Assembly (NCBI GenBank): GCA_017506865.1
Contig: JAFCMP010000018.1
Span: 124,001 to 188,000 of the forward strand
DNA from: Tribonema minus
Taxonomy: Eukaryota; Sar; Xanthophyceae; Tribonematales; Tribonemataceae
Reading direction: 5' to 3'
Length of the DNA: 64,000 nucleotides
The translations under genes were made by a program, and so were the position numbers. The first letter of the stretch is position 1; every line of letters begins with the position of its first letter. The notes below the pieces were generated by a model, which did not search any database, was not told the origin of the DNA, and saw only the letters and a program-made list of their open reading frames with translations. This document shows positions 34,655-47,600 of the stretch, in pieces.

Positions 34655-36251
34655 TCAGCAGTACAGCCGGTTGCGCAGGATGTCCAGGTTCATGACTTCG
34701 TCGTGGATGAGGGCGCGCAGCACGGAGCCGCCCTTGTCAAACTTCTTGATCTGCGCGGACGGCGCAGACGCGGGCAGCGGGAGGCGTGTGCAGTTTACGT
34801 CTTAATGTATTTGGGCGCAGAAAAAAAAAGATGCATTTCTACAGTATGTTATGCAGGGCCCGATCTCTTGTCGTGGTCAGTTGTAGGCGCCATTAACTCA
34901 GCACTCCCAGACATCTTATGCTTTTACTTTGTTTCTCCTCCTTCAAAGGGATCAGAACTTGAAAATCCAGCATACAAGAAATCAATACTTCCAAGTACGT
35001 TTACACATTCCAAGTACAGCACAGCAGCGGCCCTCAGTTGCCTATGCACATCACGCAATCATGACGAGCAGCCAGGTTGCAGGCGCTACTGCCGTCGCTT
35101 GTGGTGGCGGCCCGCTGATATGCAAGAAAGTGTATTTCCGCTGACACGGCTTGTCAGTTGCACGCAGGCCTCATCCGCACCGATCTTATGTCCAGCGCCC
35201 CCCCCCCTCGATCGTCGCTGCTGAGCGCATGGCGCACCAAGAGCAAGACATCGGATGATGCCAGATTGGTCGCCTCGTAGCATCGGCAAGGTGCGTAAAC
35301 GCAGGCACAGCGGGTAGCGGTGCACTGCTGCACACAGTCAGGCATGTAGCCGAAAGCAGATCTATTCACCGCTGCCAACACATCCGCTGCGCTTTGTCAT
35401 GCTGGCCTTCACAGCGAAGGGGCATGCCCCCCCTCTCCCAGCTACGCAAGACCACGGTTGGTGTGTTGTGCGCAGAAGCTGTGAGCTTTCGTACCTACTC
35501 TGCGGCGCTTCATGGTCAAGCTATGTACTGTCCCAACCCCTGATTGCACACCCACTGACCTTGGCCATGCTGGCCTTCGTGGACCGTGGCTATTTTTTAA
35601 ATGCAAGAGCTCAGAGTGGCTATTTTTTTTCCATGCAAGAGCTCAGAGCTGTTGTGCCCGCTCTGCAGTGCTGTCTCCAAGCACGATTAAACCAATGGTC
35701 TCCCCTGATCACACACCAGACTATGGCCATGTCTTTTGACGCAAGAGCGCTTTCGTGCCGTCTCTGCAGCGCTGCCTGCATGTGTGGCTACAAGGTGAGG
35801 GTTAGGATTAGCTTAAGGGTTAGGGTGAGCCCTAGCCCTAGGCCTAATCCTGAAGTAAAATCCACGTGATCTTCAACGCCCCCTGATTACACACACACTG
35901 ACCTTGGCCATGCTAGCCGTCACGGCATCTTCCCACTAAATCTAACCCTAGCGTAGCCCTAACCCTAAGCCTAAGCCCTTCTTCTGCTCTCTTTATGCAG
36001 GGTAAAACCACATAGAAGTAATCATTAACGCCCCCTGATCGCACACGCACTGACCTTGGCCATGCTAGACTTCACGGCATCGTCCCACTGGTACCGCCGC
36101 CGTATGTCCCCGCTCGCAGGGGGGACCCAGCTCTCGATGCGCCCCTTGATAGGGCACAGCGGCGCCGCTGCTGCCGCCGCATCAGCAGCGCCGGCAGCGT
36201 TGCTTGCGCCGCGGAGTCCATCTGCCGCCGTGAACTGCTGCGGCTGCTGCC

Positions 36252-36295
<44 letters not shown>

Positions 36296-38609
36296 GCGAG
36301 TAGCGGCTGCTGCTGCCACTGCTGCTGCTGGAGCTGGCGGCACCAGTGGAGAGAGGCAAATCAGGACACAGTATTGTGAGGGCGGTGCGGAGGGGCATCA
36401 GTATATTGTAATTGTCTACAACTAAGCCCATTGCACGAGTTTGTTTATGAGAGCGAAAAAAGGGGGGTGGGGCGCCACTAATAGTTGGAGAACAAAAGGG
36501 TGGGTGCATTCATATTTGAGCCATTTTAGCTCATCTAACACCATCATGAGGTGCCAGCATGCTTCCACGCCGCTCCTGAAACTGGTTCAACTTTGGGAAC
36601 TGACTCTCGGAGACTTTTACAATTGTGGGTTTGGCTACATTGTTAGTTGCCTTTCTGTCTGCTCTGCACGTTGCTGACAGCGCATGCAGGTGCACACATA
36701 ATGTGGTGAAGTAGCATGAGGCACTGAGTGTGCATAGTACACGTACGCAGAGTACACGCAGGCAGAGGGTACATGGTGCGTATGCATGTGAGAATGAAGG
36801 GGGGGCGCACATTTTCTGAGCGAAAGTTAAGGGTGGGGCGTTATTTTATGAGGGCTCGGAAACTCATGAAAACTCGCCCCAAGGGCTTAATTATAGATAA
36901 CACGGCACTTAGAAGTACAAAATGCGACACTTTCAGACTGTCATACGACATGTAGATTCTTTACAGCTGATTGCCAATCATCTGAGCTTTTTCGCGCCCT
37001 GAGCGAGAATTAATAAAAAGTACAAAATGTTGTGCGCATTGCGCGCCACGTGCATGACAGCGCGGCACGCACGGCGGCGCCGCGAGGCGCGCCTGTTACG
37101 CCGCTCTATGTGCGTGTTCAAGTGCTTCTCCAGCCAGCAGGCGCGTGGTGGCCCTGGCATCTAACCCTAACCCTAACCCTAGCCCTAACCCTAACCCTAA
37201 CCCTAACCCTAACCCTAACCCTAACCCTAACCCTAACCCTAACCCTAAGCCTAACCCTGGCACCCTGGTATTGTGCTCGGCATTTGGCGCTTCTGCTATT
37301 ATTGTGCATATTGAAGTTTTGTGCGCCACTATGCTGACCTGCACGGGATGCCGTGCAGGGGCCGGTGCGCCTGGACGTTTAGTAGCGCACTTGAACTCGC
37401 AGCATTTTGTGCGCCATTTGATGCTCCTGGTGAACCACATGCAGCTTGAAGCATACACAGCTGCTGACGTGCACATTGCGCAAACTGAAGGCAGGTTCCA
37501 TCGCCAAAGCGGTTCCTTACTTCTGGAGCGTCACAGATCCTGCTACATACCCCTGCCCACCAGCTACCTACCCTCACCCCAATACCAACCCCTACAGCAG
37601 CAGTGCTCAATGCACGCACCTGCTGCTGGTACTGCTCGCGCGCCGCCGTTGCCGCCGCCGCAGCTCCGCCCTGCTGCTGCTGCTGCGCGGCGTCTCTGCG
37701 CGGCGGCGCCGCCGCCGCCGGCTGGTGGTGCGCCGGCAGCGGCGCCAGCGGCCGTGCTGCCACGATGGTGCGCGGCGGCAGCGGCGCATCCACAGGCAGC
37801 TCCCATTCGCGCCGCTGCACGCGCTGCGCGGGCTGCGCTGCCTCGGCTTGTAGCCGCTGCTCGCCCTCGCTCTGCGGGGTAGTGAGTTGGGGGGAGGGGG
37901 GGGGGGGCTCAGCTGGGATTGGGGGGGGGGGGGGAGCTGTGCGCCCAGGTGTTGTCGAGACGACGCGTCTCGGTACCTATAGGTGTTGTCGAATCAACGC
38001 ATCTCGGTACCTGTATGACATTGAGATGTGGTGTATTGACAACACCTGGGCACATAGGGCTCACAATATGGGTATGTAGAGGGATACGCGCGTGGTATAC
38101 CATCAAGGCTCGTCAGCACGCGCCGTGCACGTCGGTACCTATGCGACCAGTGCTGCCAGTGCAGAAGGAATGATGAACAGAAAGCAACTCACAATTCACA
38201 CCAAATCACCGTGCGATGCATTTGCACAGATGTGCTGCGCACCTCGGCACCCGCACAACACAAGTCTCGTACAGGCATCAAGATGCGTCGAGGAAACCTA
38301 CGCGCACAACACCATACATACATACCTCTTGCTCCGCCGCGCCCACGGCGGCCCTGAGCTCCTCCGGCGTCGCGGACAGTTGAGCGCTGCCCCATCGTCG
38401 CGCCATGTACTGCATGACGCGGCTGGCGTCCACCTCGTCCAGCGCAGACCTGCATTGGCCAGTCAAATGTTGAAGGGTTTCATTAACTTGCGCTTGAGTG
38501 GCATGCGGGGCTCGCTTCATGCGCGTGCGGCAGCTCAGCGCGCGGCGGATGTGACCGCCGCCGCAAAGACAAGTACTTTAAAGCAAAAAGCAAGGTGTGC
38601 GCAGGCAAG

Positions 38610-38640
<31 letters not shown>

Positions 38641-41600
38641 CACCAGCCGCAGTCGCCGCACTTGCGAAGGCCGCAGCAAGCGCGCCCGCCGCTGCTCAAT
38701 AACCAGCAGTAAGCGCGCCCACCGCTGCTCGATGCCCGGACGCCAATGCATCTCACTGCTCTCGCGCCAGCACCAAGGCACCAGTATACTGAGCGCTGTC
38801 ACAGCGACCCCCACCTGAACGCCAGCACCTCCCCGATCCCCCCGTAGTACCCGCATGCCCCCCCCTCAGACCCCCCAACGGTCACCGACCCCCCCTCCAC
38901 AAACCCGGGGCCCTCCCCCTCCAGGCCCAGGTCTTGCCAAGGTTTGCCGTTGACGGAGGCCCAGGCACGCCCCCCCTGGGGGGCCCCGCTGAAGCGGTAG
39001 GCGATGGTGACCAGGGTGTTGGCGGTGAGCGTCTCTGCGGCGGCGCCCTCGGAGCTCTCCGCCTGCGTGCAGACCGGATGGTGTACTCATGTCAGAGCGA
39101 TGTCACGGTGACAGCTTCAGCGCATTGGCGTACTTCTGGAGGACAGCGGTGCTTGGCTTTGAGGTTTTACGACACGTGGCGTCGAAGCTTTTGCGCTAGT
39201 CAGGGTGTGCGCTTCTCTGCGAAGATGTGCTCATAGGCCGGGGAGGGGGGGGGGGGGGTAAAGCGGGGCATCAGGGGCGGCCGTTAACAGAGGCCCAGGC
39301 ACCCCCCCCTTGGGGGGCCCTGCTGAAGCGGTAGGCGATGGTGACTAGGGTGTTGGCTGTGAGCGTTTCGGAGGCGGCGCCCTCGGAGGCCTCCGCCTGC
39401 GTGCACACAAAGGGGAGGGGGGCACTGAAGTTAACGTGGTGTTGCGGTGACAGCTCCAGCGCAGAGAAGGTAGAGGACGCTGGTGCTCTGACTTGAGAGG
39501 TTTTACTACAGGTAGCGTCAGAGCAAGCAACTTGAAGTTTTTAGGCAACGTGAAGCTGTGACCTCAGGTCACAATGTACCTCAATCGCCCCTACATACCT
39601 TGATCGCATTGCTGGGTGTTCATCCATGACTCGCAGCTAGCCGAAGGGGCATGTACCAGAAAAGCACTGGCCGGGCACCTTAACATCAAGGTTCTACTTT
39701 GAGAACGAACAAGTGTAACAACTGATAAGCTGCTGCGGCCCCTGGGTCATCATGTACCTTAATTGCCGGGTGCCCATCCATGAGTCGCAGCTGGCCCGAG
39801 GGGTATGTACCGAAGAAGCGCTGGCCAGGGGCGTGCGGGCCCCTGCCGATCCACCCCGGCGCCAGCGCAAAGAACAGCGTCATGTCCTCCGACATCTGCG
39901 CGGGAAGGGGGGGGTAGGTAGGTATGCGGCGGTGAGCACTGCTGCTGCAGTGAAGGCATGCAACGTCGGGACGGGGTCGTGTACAGAGAGGTCGAACAGT
40001 GTCATGTCCTTCGACATATGCACAAAGTGGGGGGTAGGTAGGCATGTGGTGTTGAGCGCTGCTGCTGTAGCGAAGGCATGCGGCGTCAGGACGGGGACAC
40101 GGCGTTGTACAGAGAGGTCGAACAGTGTCATGTCCTTCGACATCTGCACCGGAAGGGGGGTAGGTAGGTAAGCGGCGTTGAGCGCTGCTGCTGCTGTAGC
40201 GATGGCATGCGGCGTCAGGACGTTGACAGGCTGTGCACAGACAGCGCGACAAACAGCGTCATGGCCTCCGACATCTGCGCGGAAAGGGGGCGGGAGGTAG
40301 GTATGCGGCATTGAGCGCTGCTGCTGCTGCTGCTGCTGCTGCGAAGGCATGCGGCGTCAGGACGTGGACATCTGCTGTGCGGAGGGGCGGAAGGCGACGA
40401 GGAGCTGCTGATGGGTAATGGCGTGATGAGCACTGTTTCGCTGTCAGTTCATGTCAAGGATGATGTGTGTGTCATTTTTACTGTATTTACATCCGTTTGA
40501 AGGGCGGAAACCCTATTTCCCACCTTGTCGTACAACGGTGTAGAAGTACAACATTTATGTCCCTATTAGCACGTGCAAGCTTTCGAAGTTTCCGGCTGGG
40601 ATCAACACTCACAAAGGTACCTACAAATTCAGACGAGTTAGAGTTAGGGTAAGGGGTAGGGTTAGACGGGGCCTCATCCGCCGCTGCCCTCCATGTATGT
40701 TTTACCTGTCACATGAGTGCAGCTGCATTCTCCGCACTTTCGCACGGTATGGAATAGGTATGCAGTGCTGAGAAGCTGCCGGTGACGGCCTTGTACACAT
40801 AAGGGCTTCGTAATTGTTCATTCACGCTAATCACGCTTCTGTGTGGCCTGTCTCGAGGGGGGGGGGGGTCAAGCTGCGCTGCTAGGGGGGGGGCACAGAA
40901 GTGAGCTGCGGCCTGGGGGGTGACTGTATCGCCGTTCCGAGCACTCAGCAAAAGCGCATGCGGCCGCTGCACGCGACACACAACGGTCATTCACGCCTTC
41001 TTGAAGCCACAATAAACAAGCGAACACGCCTTCCTGAAGCCACGATGAACAAGTGAACACAAATACGGCGTGAAGGGGGGCGGGGAGTGAGCTACAATGT
41101 TTACTTCCACTTGAGGGGCGTAACCCCCATCCGCACCACATCGTGTACAACGCGTATTGCCCCTGCTGAGCTCATGGACGCTTTCTCTGCTGGGATGGCT
41201 CGAGCATACACAACCACTCTAAGAGCTGTCTACACATGGGGCAGGTGCGGCCTCCTCCGCCGCTGCCCCCGAGCCCACTCGAAGAGCTCACACTTGTACT
41301 TTACTTGTATTTAGTTTTGGTTGCGGGGTAGAATCCCTCTGAAAAGTGCAAGATATGCAACTCTCGCGCTCACATCATCAAGCGGTGTGCTCATACGCAT
41401 CTGTGACCGCAGTGGAGCACAAGGCACTATCTACACACTCAACGGCCACTGACCGCCAGGCCAACTACACATGGGCATTCTACAATATATATAGTAATTA
41501 TTTATCAATTCAAAGTAGGACGAAGTCGTCTGCCTCAGAAACCCCCCTACCGCCCCTACGAGGGGGCGCCGCCAGATACGCCACCGCTCGCTGAGAACTC

Positions 41601-44600
41601 TATGTAGACCCTGGCCCTAACCCTGACCCTACCCCTTAGCACTACCACTGAGCACTGTGTCTACAGGCCCCCACCTTGAACGTGTCGCTGGACAGGGAGC
41701 ATGGGAACTTCAACACCGGCAGGCTGGTGCGCCCATTGCGGTCCATCACGGGCTAGGGTCGGGGTTCGGGTTAGAATTAGGGTTAAGATCCAAGGACCCA
41801 CCTTCACCGTGTGGAGAGGGAGCACGGAAATTTCAACATTGGCAGGCGCATGCTTACTGAGCAGTGTGGCTACAGGACCCACCTTAAACGTGTCGCTGGA
41901 GAGGGAGCACGGGAACTTCAACAGTGGCAGGCCGGTGCGTCCGTCGCGGTCCATCATGGGGCCCCGCGCGGGGCGCTTGAGGCCCACGGGGGGTGGCAGC
42001 GCTCCGGGGTTCATGGCCGTGTACTCCAAGACCTCCGTCTTCAGCTGCAAAGACGCATGGCAGCAGCAGGGAATGTTGATATGATGTGTTTTGAGATGGA
42101 TGTACCTGAACAAAGTTTTGAAGTTGCACCGGGGGTGGCAGCGCTCCGGGGTTCATTGCGGTGAACTCCAGCACTTTGAGCTGCAGAGACGTATGCGGGC
42201 AGTCGGGATGAGGGTATGTAGTGGATACTTCTTTATACTTGAAGTGTATGTACCCGTTGCCATATGATGTAAGTGAGCTGCATGCATCAGGTATCAGATT
42301 ATGCTTCAAATTCTAGTTGAACACACGGGGGGTGGCAGCGCGCCGGGGTTCATGGCCGTGTACTCCAGCACCTCTGTCGTCAGATGCAAAGATGTGAGCA
42401 GTCGGGAGGGTATGTTGTTACAGTCTGCTTGTATGTTGTTACAGTATACTTGAAGTATATGTACATGTTCGCATGTTGAGGTATTAGTATAGTGAGCTGT
42501 GTGCAACTGTAAGTTTCTGCCTTAAATTCTACTTGAAGGCAAGGGCGGCGGCAGCACTCCGGGGTTCATCGGCGTGTACTCCAGCACATCCGTCTTCAGC
42601 TGCAGACAACGCAGCAGGGTATGTTGGTCTGATATGCTTTGAGATAGATATACTTCAACTATGTTTTGAAGTTGCACGGGGGCGGCAGCGCTCCAGGATT
42701 CATGGCTGTGTACTCAAGCATCTCGGTCTTCAGCTGCGAGATCTGGACAGTTGGGTGGGTATGTTGTTGTGATAATGAATACTCAGAGTAAATAAACATT
42801 TGCATTGCGGTATACTCCAGCACCTCGGTCTTCAGCTGCAAAGATGTGGGCTGTCGGGACTTACAGTATACTTGAAGTCAGTCAGACTAGGTATGTATTT
42901 TGCACTTCTGTAAACACGTACCTTTGAGAGCGCATCGGCGGGCGCCGCAACAAAGCGGTGGTGGTCTCGGTCGCCGCTTTCCCACTCATGCACAGTGCCG
43001 GTGCTGTAGGGGGGGGGGGGGCATGCAGCAGGTGGGGGGGGGGTGGAGGAGACTGAGTCGACTCGTGAGTCACACGACTAGTCACTTGGCGAAGTGATGG
43101 CAGCTATGAGAGCCACCAGTCATGACTCACTTGAGAACTTGCAAGTCACTCAATGCGGCGGGCGCGCATGCAGAAGGCGACCTGTCGTCAACATCAGGCA
43201 ACGAGATGTTTCGAGACGATAGGGTGTCATGGCCGACCGCATGTTATTTTTCTGCGGGGGAGTCTGCAAATACTGTATCAGCTGTGTGTCATGAAATACG
43301 TACCAGACAGCAACTGCGCTGATAGGCGCAAGTCGCATGGTGAGTCAAAGTCGCGACTCAGTGCTCGTCATTGTACATCCTCCAACTGACCACACCAGTG
43401 ACGTTGAACCGATGAAAGCTGAAACTTATGGCAGCTCGCTCTCTGCAACCTAGCACGCTCTGTTGAAGAGCAGGCCAGACTTGAACATTTGGATACAGTT
43501 TACTTCAACGAAGTGCCTTACTGCTAGGATACGGTATACCTTACTGTTGCTACCAAACAGAATGAAAACCTCAGCCCGACCAGTTGAAGTACTGCTCACT
43601 GGAGTATCCCTGCACTAGAATTAATGAGTAGCCACAGTGCCGCCTGCTGTTCCTGCACTGCCTACACCTTAGGGTTAGGGCCTAACCCTAACCCTAACCA
43701 CGTTCCAATGCTTGGAGTCAAGAGCCCTACCTCAGCCTGCCTCTACCTTGCACCCGTACTTCAAGTTGATTCCAAACCGTCCCACCCCCGGAGTGCAACG
43801 CGCCCTTAGGGTTAAGGCTAGGACTAGGACTAAGGTTCGGTTGATAGCTTGGGTTAGAGTCAGGGAACCTGCTCATCATGCGAAGTTAGTGTGAAGGTTA
43901 ACGCTAAGGTCAGGGTGAGGGGTTAGGGTAAAGGGCTCAACTAGGGTTAGGGTGCCTGCTCATCATGCAGCCTAGGGGTAAGGTGAGAACTAAGGTTTGG
44001 GGTTAAGGATAAGGGTGAGGGTTAGGCTACCTGCTCATCCGCACGCCCATGTCAGCGCGCAGCCACAGCGCCGCCTGCTGCGCCAGCGACTCCGGCAGGA
44101 CCTCTGTCCCAATGCCGAGCGGCGCACTGAGCGCTGCTGCCTGCGCTGCCGGCGCTGCCACCATCACTGGCACAGAATTCTCCGCCGCTGCTGCTGCTGC
44201 CAGCGTTGCTGATGCTTCCGCTGCCGCTGCCACTGCGCTGTCCCGTTGCGCGGGTGCCTCAACTGCCGCTGCTGCACCAAGCGCTGCCGCACGGTGCGCA
44301 TGCGCCGCTGCAGCTGCCGCCGCCGCTGCCTCTTGGGTCGCCGCAGCAGCAGCAGCAGCAGCAGCCGCCTCCTCCTTCTCCGCTGCTGCCGCGCGCTCTC
44401 GCGCCTGTGCGGCCGCCGCTGCCTCCGCCGCACGCTGCTGCGCCGCTGCCGCTGCGGCTGCCGCCCTCGCCCGGTCCGCCGCGCGCTCCTCCTCTGCTGC
44501 CGCCGCCCGCTGCTGTTCTGCCGCAGACACCAGCGCGGCTTGTGCCTCGACAATTTCGGCAGCAAAGGCAGCGGCAGCGGCGGCGTCGCCGTCAGCAGCA

Positions 44601-47600
44601 GCGGCGGCGTCGCGCTGCGAGGCTGCGGAGACTGGCGCAGCACCGGCGGCGCCGCCACCGGCGGTAGCAGCAGCAGCAGCAGCAGCAGCGTGCGCGCGGG
44701 CGCGCTGCTCACTCGCTTCACCCGACACTGCCGATGGCGGCGCCGGCTGCGCAGCCGCTGCTGCGGCGACAGCATGTGCATGCTCCGCAGGCGCGGCGGC
44801 GGCAGCGGCGGCGGCAGCGGCGGTGGCAGCGGCGGCGATGTCGGGCTTGTGTGCACTGAGCACTGGCACATCTGCGCGCGTCGAGGGCGCCTGGAGCGCT
44901 GCCACTGCTGCCGCTGGCGGCGGCGGCGGCGCTGCTGCCACCGCTGCTGCTGACGTTGCCGCTGGTGCTGCCGCCGGCAACTTGGGCGCGTTCTGCTGGC
45001 GCTGCTGGTGGCGCTGCGGGCGCTGCCGCGGGGGCTGGACGTGCTGAGCATGTTCCTCTTCTATGGAGCCAGACTGCCACACCTGCACGCGGCGTCGAAA
45101 GAACAAAACGCATGCAGGGTGAGCGGTGTGGCGACGAGCGATGTGGCTGGGGGGCGGTGATTGAGCCGTTGCATGCGCTGGTTCAATGGTTGAACGTCAA
45201 CAAGGTCGCGTCAGTGTCGATTGATTTCTGGCTCTTGCCGGATTTGAATGGCCATGTTGAGCCAAATCTGTTCTCGATTTCAATGGAGCTTTAGTCAGTG
45301 CTAGCATGTTGACTTGAACACAGCAGTGCCCCCCCCCCCCCCATCTGCCAGGTCGAGCGTACTGCACCGGCAGTCCACTGGCAGTCCAGTGAATGTCTGC
45401 AGGAGCTGCATGACGCTTCTATAGAAGTACCTCAGAAGTATACTTCATATCGTCCCGCTCAGGGGGGGGGCACCACGTCGCAAACAGAACGTACTCGATG
45501 AAACTTATCAGGGCTGCACGCGCGTCTCTGTCTCACCTGGAGGCGCGGCAGGTCTAGCACACACACACGTGTTTTTGCACACACGCGCGTGCATGCACGT
45601 GCAGAGGAGCCATTAAGAAGCTCGAAAGCCGATAGGTCGATGTTGCAGTTGCTGCGCCGCTCGGTAACTTGCTCGTGCAAGCCGCCTCCGCGACAGCTGA
45701 TGACCTGGTCCGCGTCAGCCGGTGCGCGGTCCCCGTATTTTTTTGAATGCAAGGAAACGTTTCTGTTTGTTTCTACGTTTGTGTGTGCACGTCCGCAGAG
45801 GCGCGCTGCTGGGCGCAACAAACGCCAATCGCTTGCATACATACCTACGCCACCTCTTATGCATATCTGTACGCAATCAGAGAGAGAGCAGGTCGCGCTA
45901 GTGCGCGCGCGTTGAGCACTGCTGCGACAGCTGACCTCGTCCGCATCGCCGTCGCCGCCGCCGCCGCCATCCATCGCCACCGCCGCCGCCGTCGCCGCGG
46001 CGCGCGCCGCGACTTCGCTGGAGTCCAGGTGACGCTCCGTAGCCACACGCTATTGAAGTTGAAGTTTGAAATCGTAGTCAGGTGTCAGTAAAACAAGTCG
46101 TCCAGGCGCCACTGCGTGGCCGCGTGCTCAGGCCTCCTCAAGTTCAATGCCGAAGTTCGGATTTCAGCTCCAAGGTAAAGGTTTTACCAAACGCCAAAGT
46201 CGATGTGAATCGGAGCAAGTGTTGCAGCACTTTGGAGAGTGTGCGCCCTCTGAAGACTCTCTTTGCGCTGTGCATGGAGCGTTGCTGCGCATGCACGCAC
46301 ATCACGTGTGTACGCACGGCACACATGTAGGAATCGACAAGACGGCAGCAACGATGATCGGTGTGGCGGATGCTCAAGTACTGGCCGCGAGGACATGCAG
46401 CATGAGCGGTGCTGCACGCTGCCTTATGAGCACTGCTGCATGCTGCCTGATGAGCGCTGCTGCATGCTCTCTGATGAGCGCTGCTGTGTGCTGCCTGATG
46501 AGCAATGCTGCGTGCTGCTCGATGAGCACTGCCGCGTGCTGCTTGATGAGCACCGCTGCGTGCTGCTTGATGAGCACCGCTGCGTGCTGCCTGTTGAGCG
46601 TTGCTGCACACTACTCAATGAGCACTGCTGCAAACGCTGTCATGTGCTGCCCGACGAGCACTGCTGCCCGGTGAGCGCTGCTGCAAGCTGCTCAAAGAGC
46701 ACTGCTGCGTGTGAACGCCTGCACGCTGCTTGACGAGCACTGCGCATCGCGACCTACCTGCACGCCAGCGCCAGGCAAGGGCACGCTGCCACTGATGAGC
46801 ACTGCTGTACGATGAGCACTGCTGCTGCTGCTCAATGAGCGTTGCCGCACGCTGCCTGGTAAAAACTTCTTTGCGCTGCCTGCTTGACGAGCACTGCGCA
46901 GCGCGACCTACCTGCACACCAGCGCCAGGCAGCGGCTGTGTCACGCCGCCGCCAAACGGCACCTGCTCCAGCTGACGCTCCCCTTTCATTGGTGACACTG
47001 CGTGCGTAACAGAAGGCAAGGGAAGACCAGGAGGGTCAGGTCATGCTTGCAGTTAGGGTTAGGGTTAGAGTCAGGGTTGACGTTAGGTTTAAGGTGGGTG
47101 CAGGAGCACTACGGCCGCGTCACCGTCAGAGTTCACTGCGTGCGTAACGGAAGGCAAACGAATATGACGAGGGTCAGGGTCATGGTCAGGGACTAGAGTA
47201 CAGGTGTAAAATGAAGCAAAGTAGCCTTCCCCGCACATTGGGACGCTTGCATGTCCGAAGGGCGCAAGGATGGTGTCCATTGCCGCTTTAGCAGAGCCTC
47301 AGCATCGGACAGTATTGTCTTCTGCGACGACGTGAAATGGCAATCCTGCACAATGGGAGATGACAATTCTACATGTTAGTGTGGTGAGACATTCCTGCCA
47401 GTCACAGATAGGGCCTACGAGAATGGAGTTCATAACGCGTGCACTGATATTGCGCTATGGAGGAATGCTCAAGAGCCAGCAAATGCAAGGCACGCCAAGG
47501 CGTGTGCACGTCCTTCTCGTAGGTTCAAGGCCACTTGATGTTGCGGCGTGTTGCAGGCGCATACGGACTGTGAAATGCATTTTGTAATTGCATCATCTTA

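Noticed and set aside
37161-37258. A true chromosome end
   Set aside because: The array is embedded in an intron, with exons of one gene on both sides in matching phase.
43830-45113. Long ORFs on both strands over the Ala-rich exon of the LamG-like gene
   Set aside because: Only the minus frame ending in LWLRADMGVRMS continues across a donor into a known domain; the others follow from GC-rich codons.
46144-46733. His/Ser/Cys-repeat proteins on both strands
   Set aside because: Translations of a ~27-base minisatellite in an intron.
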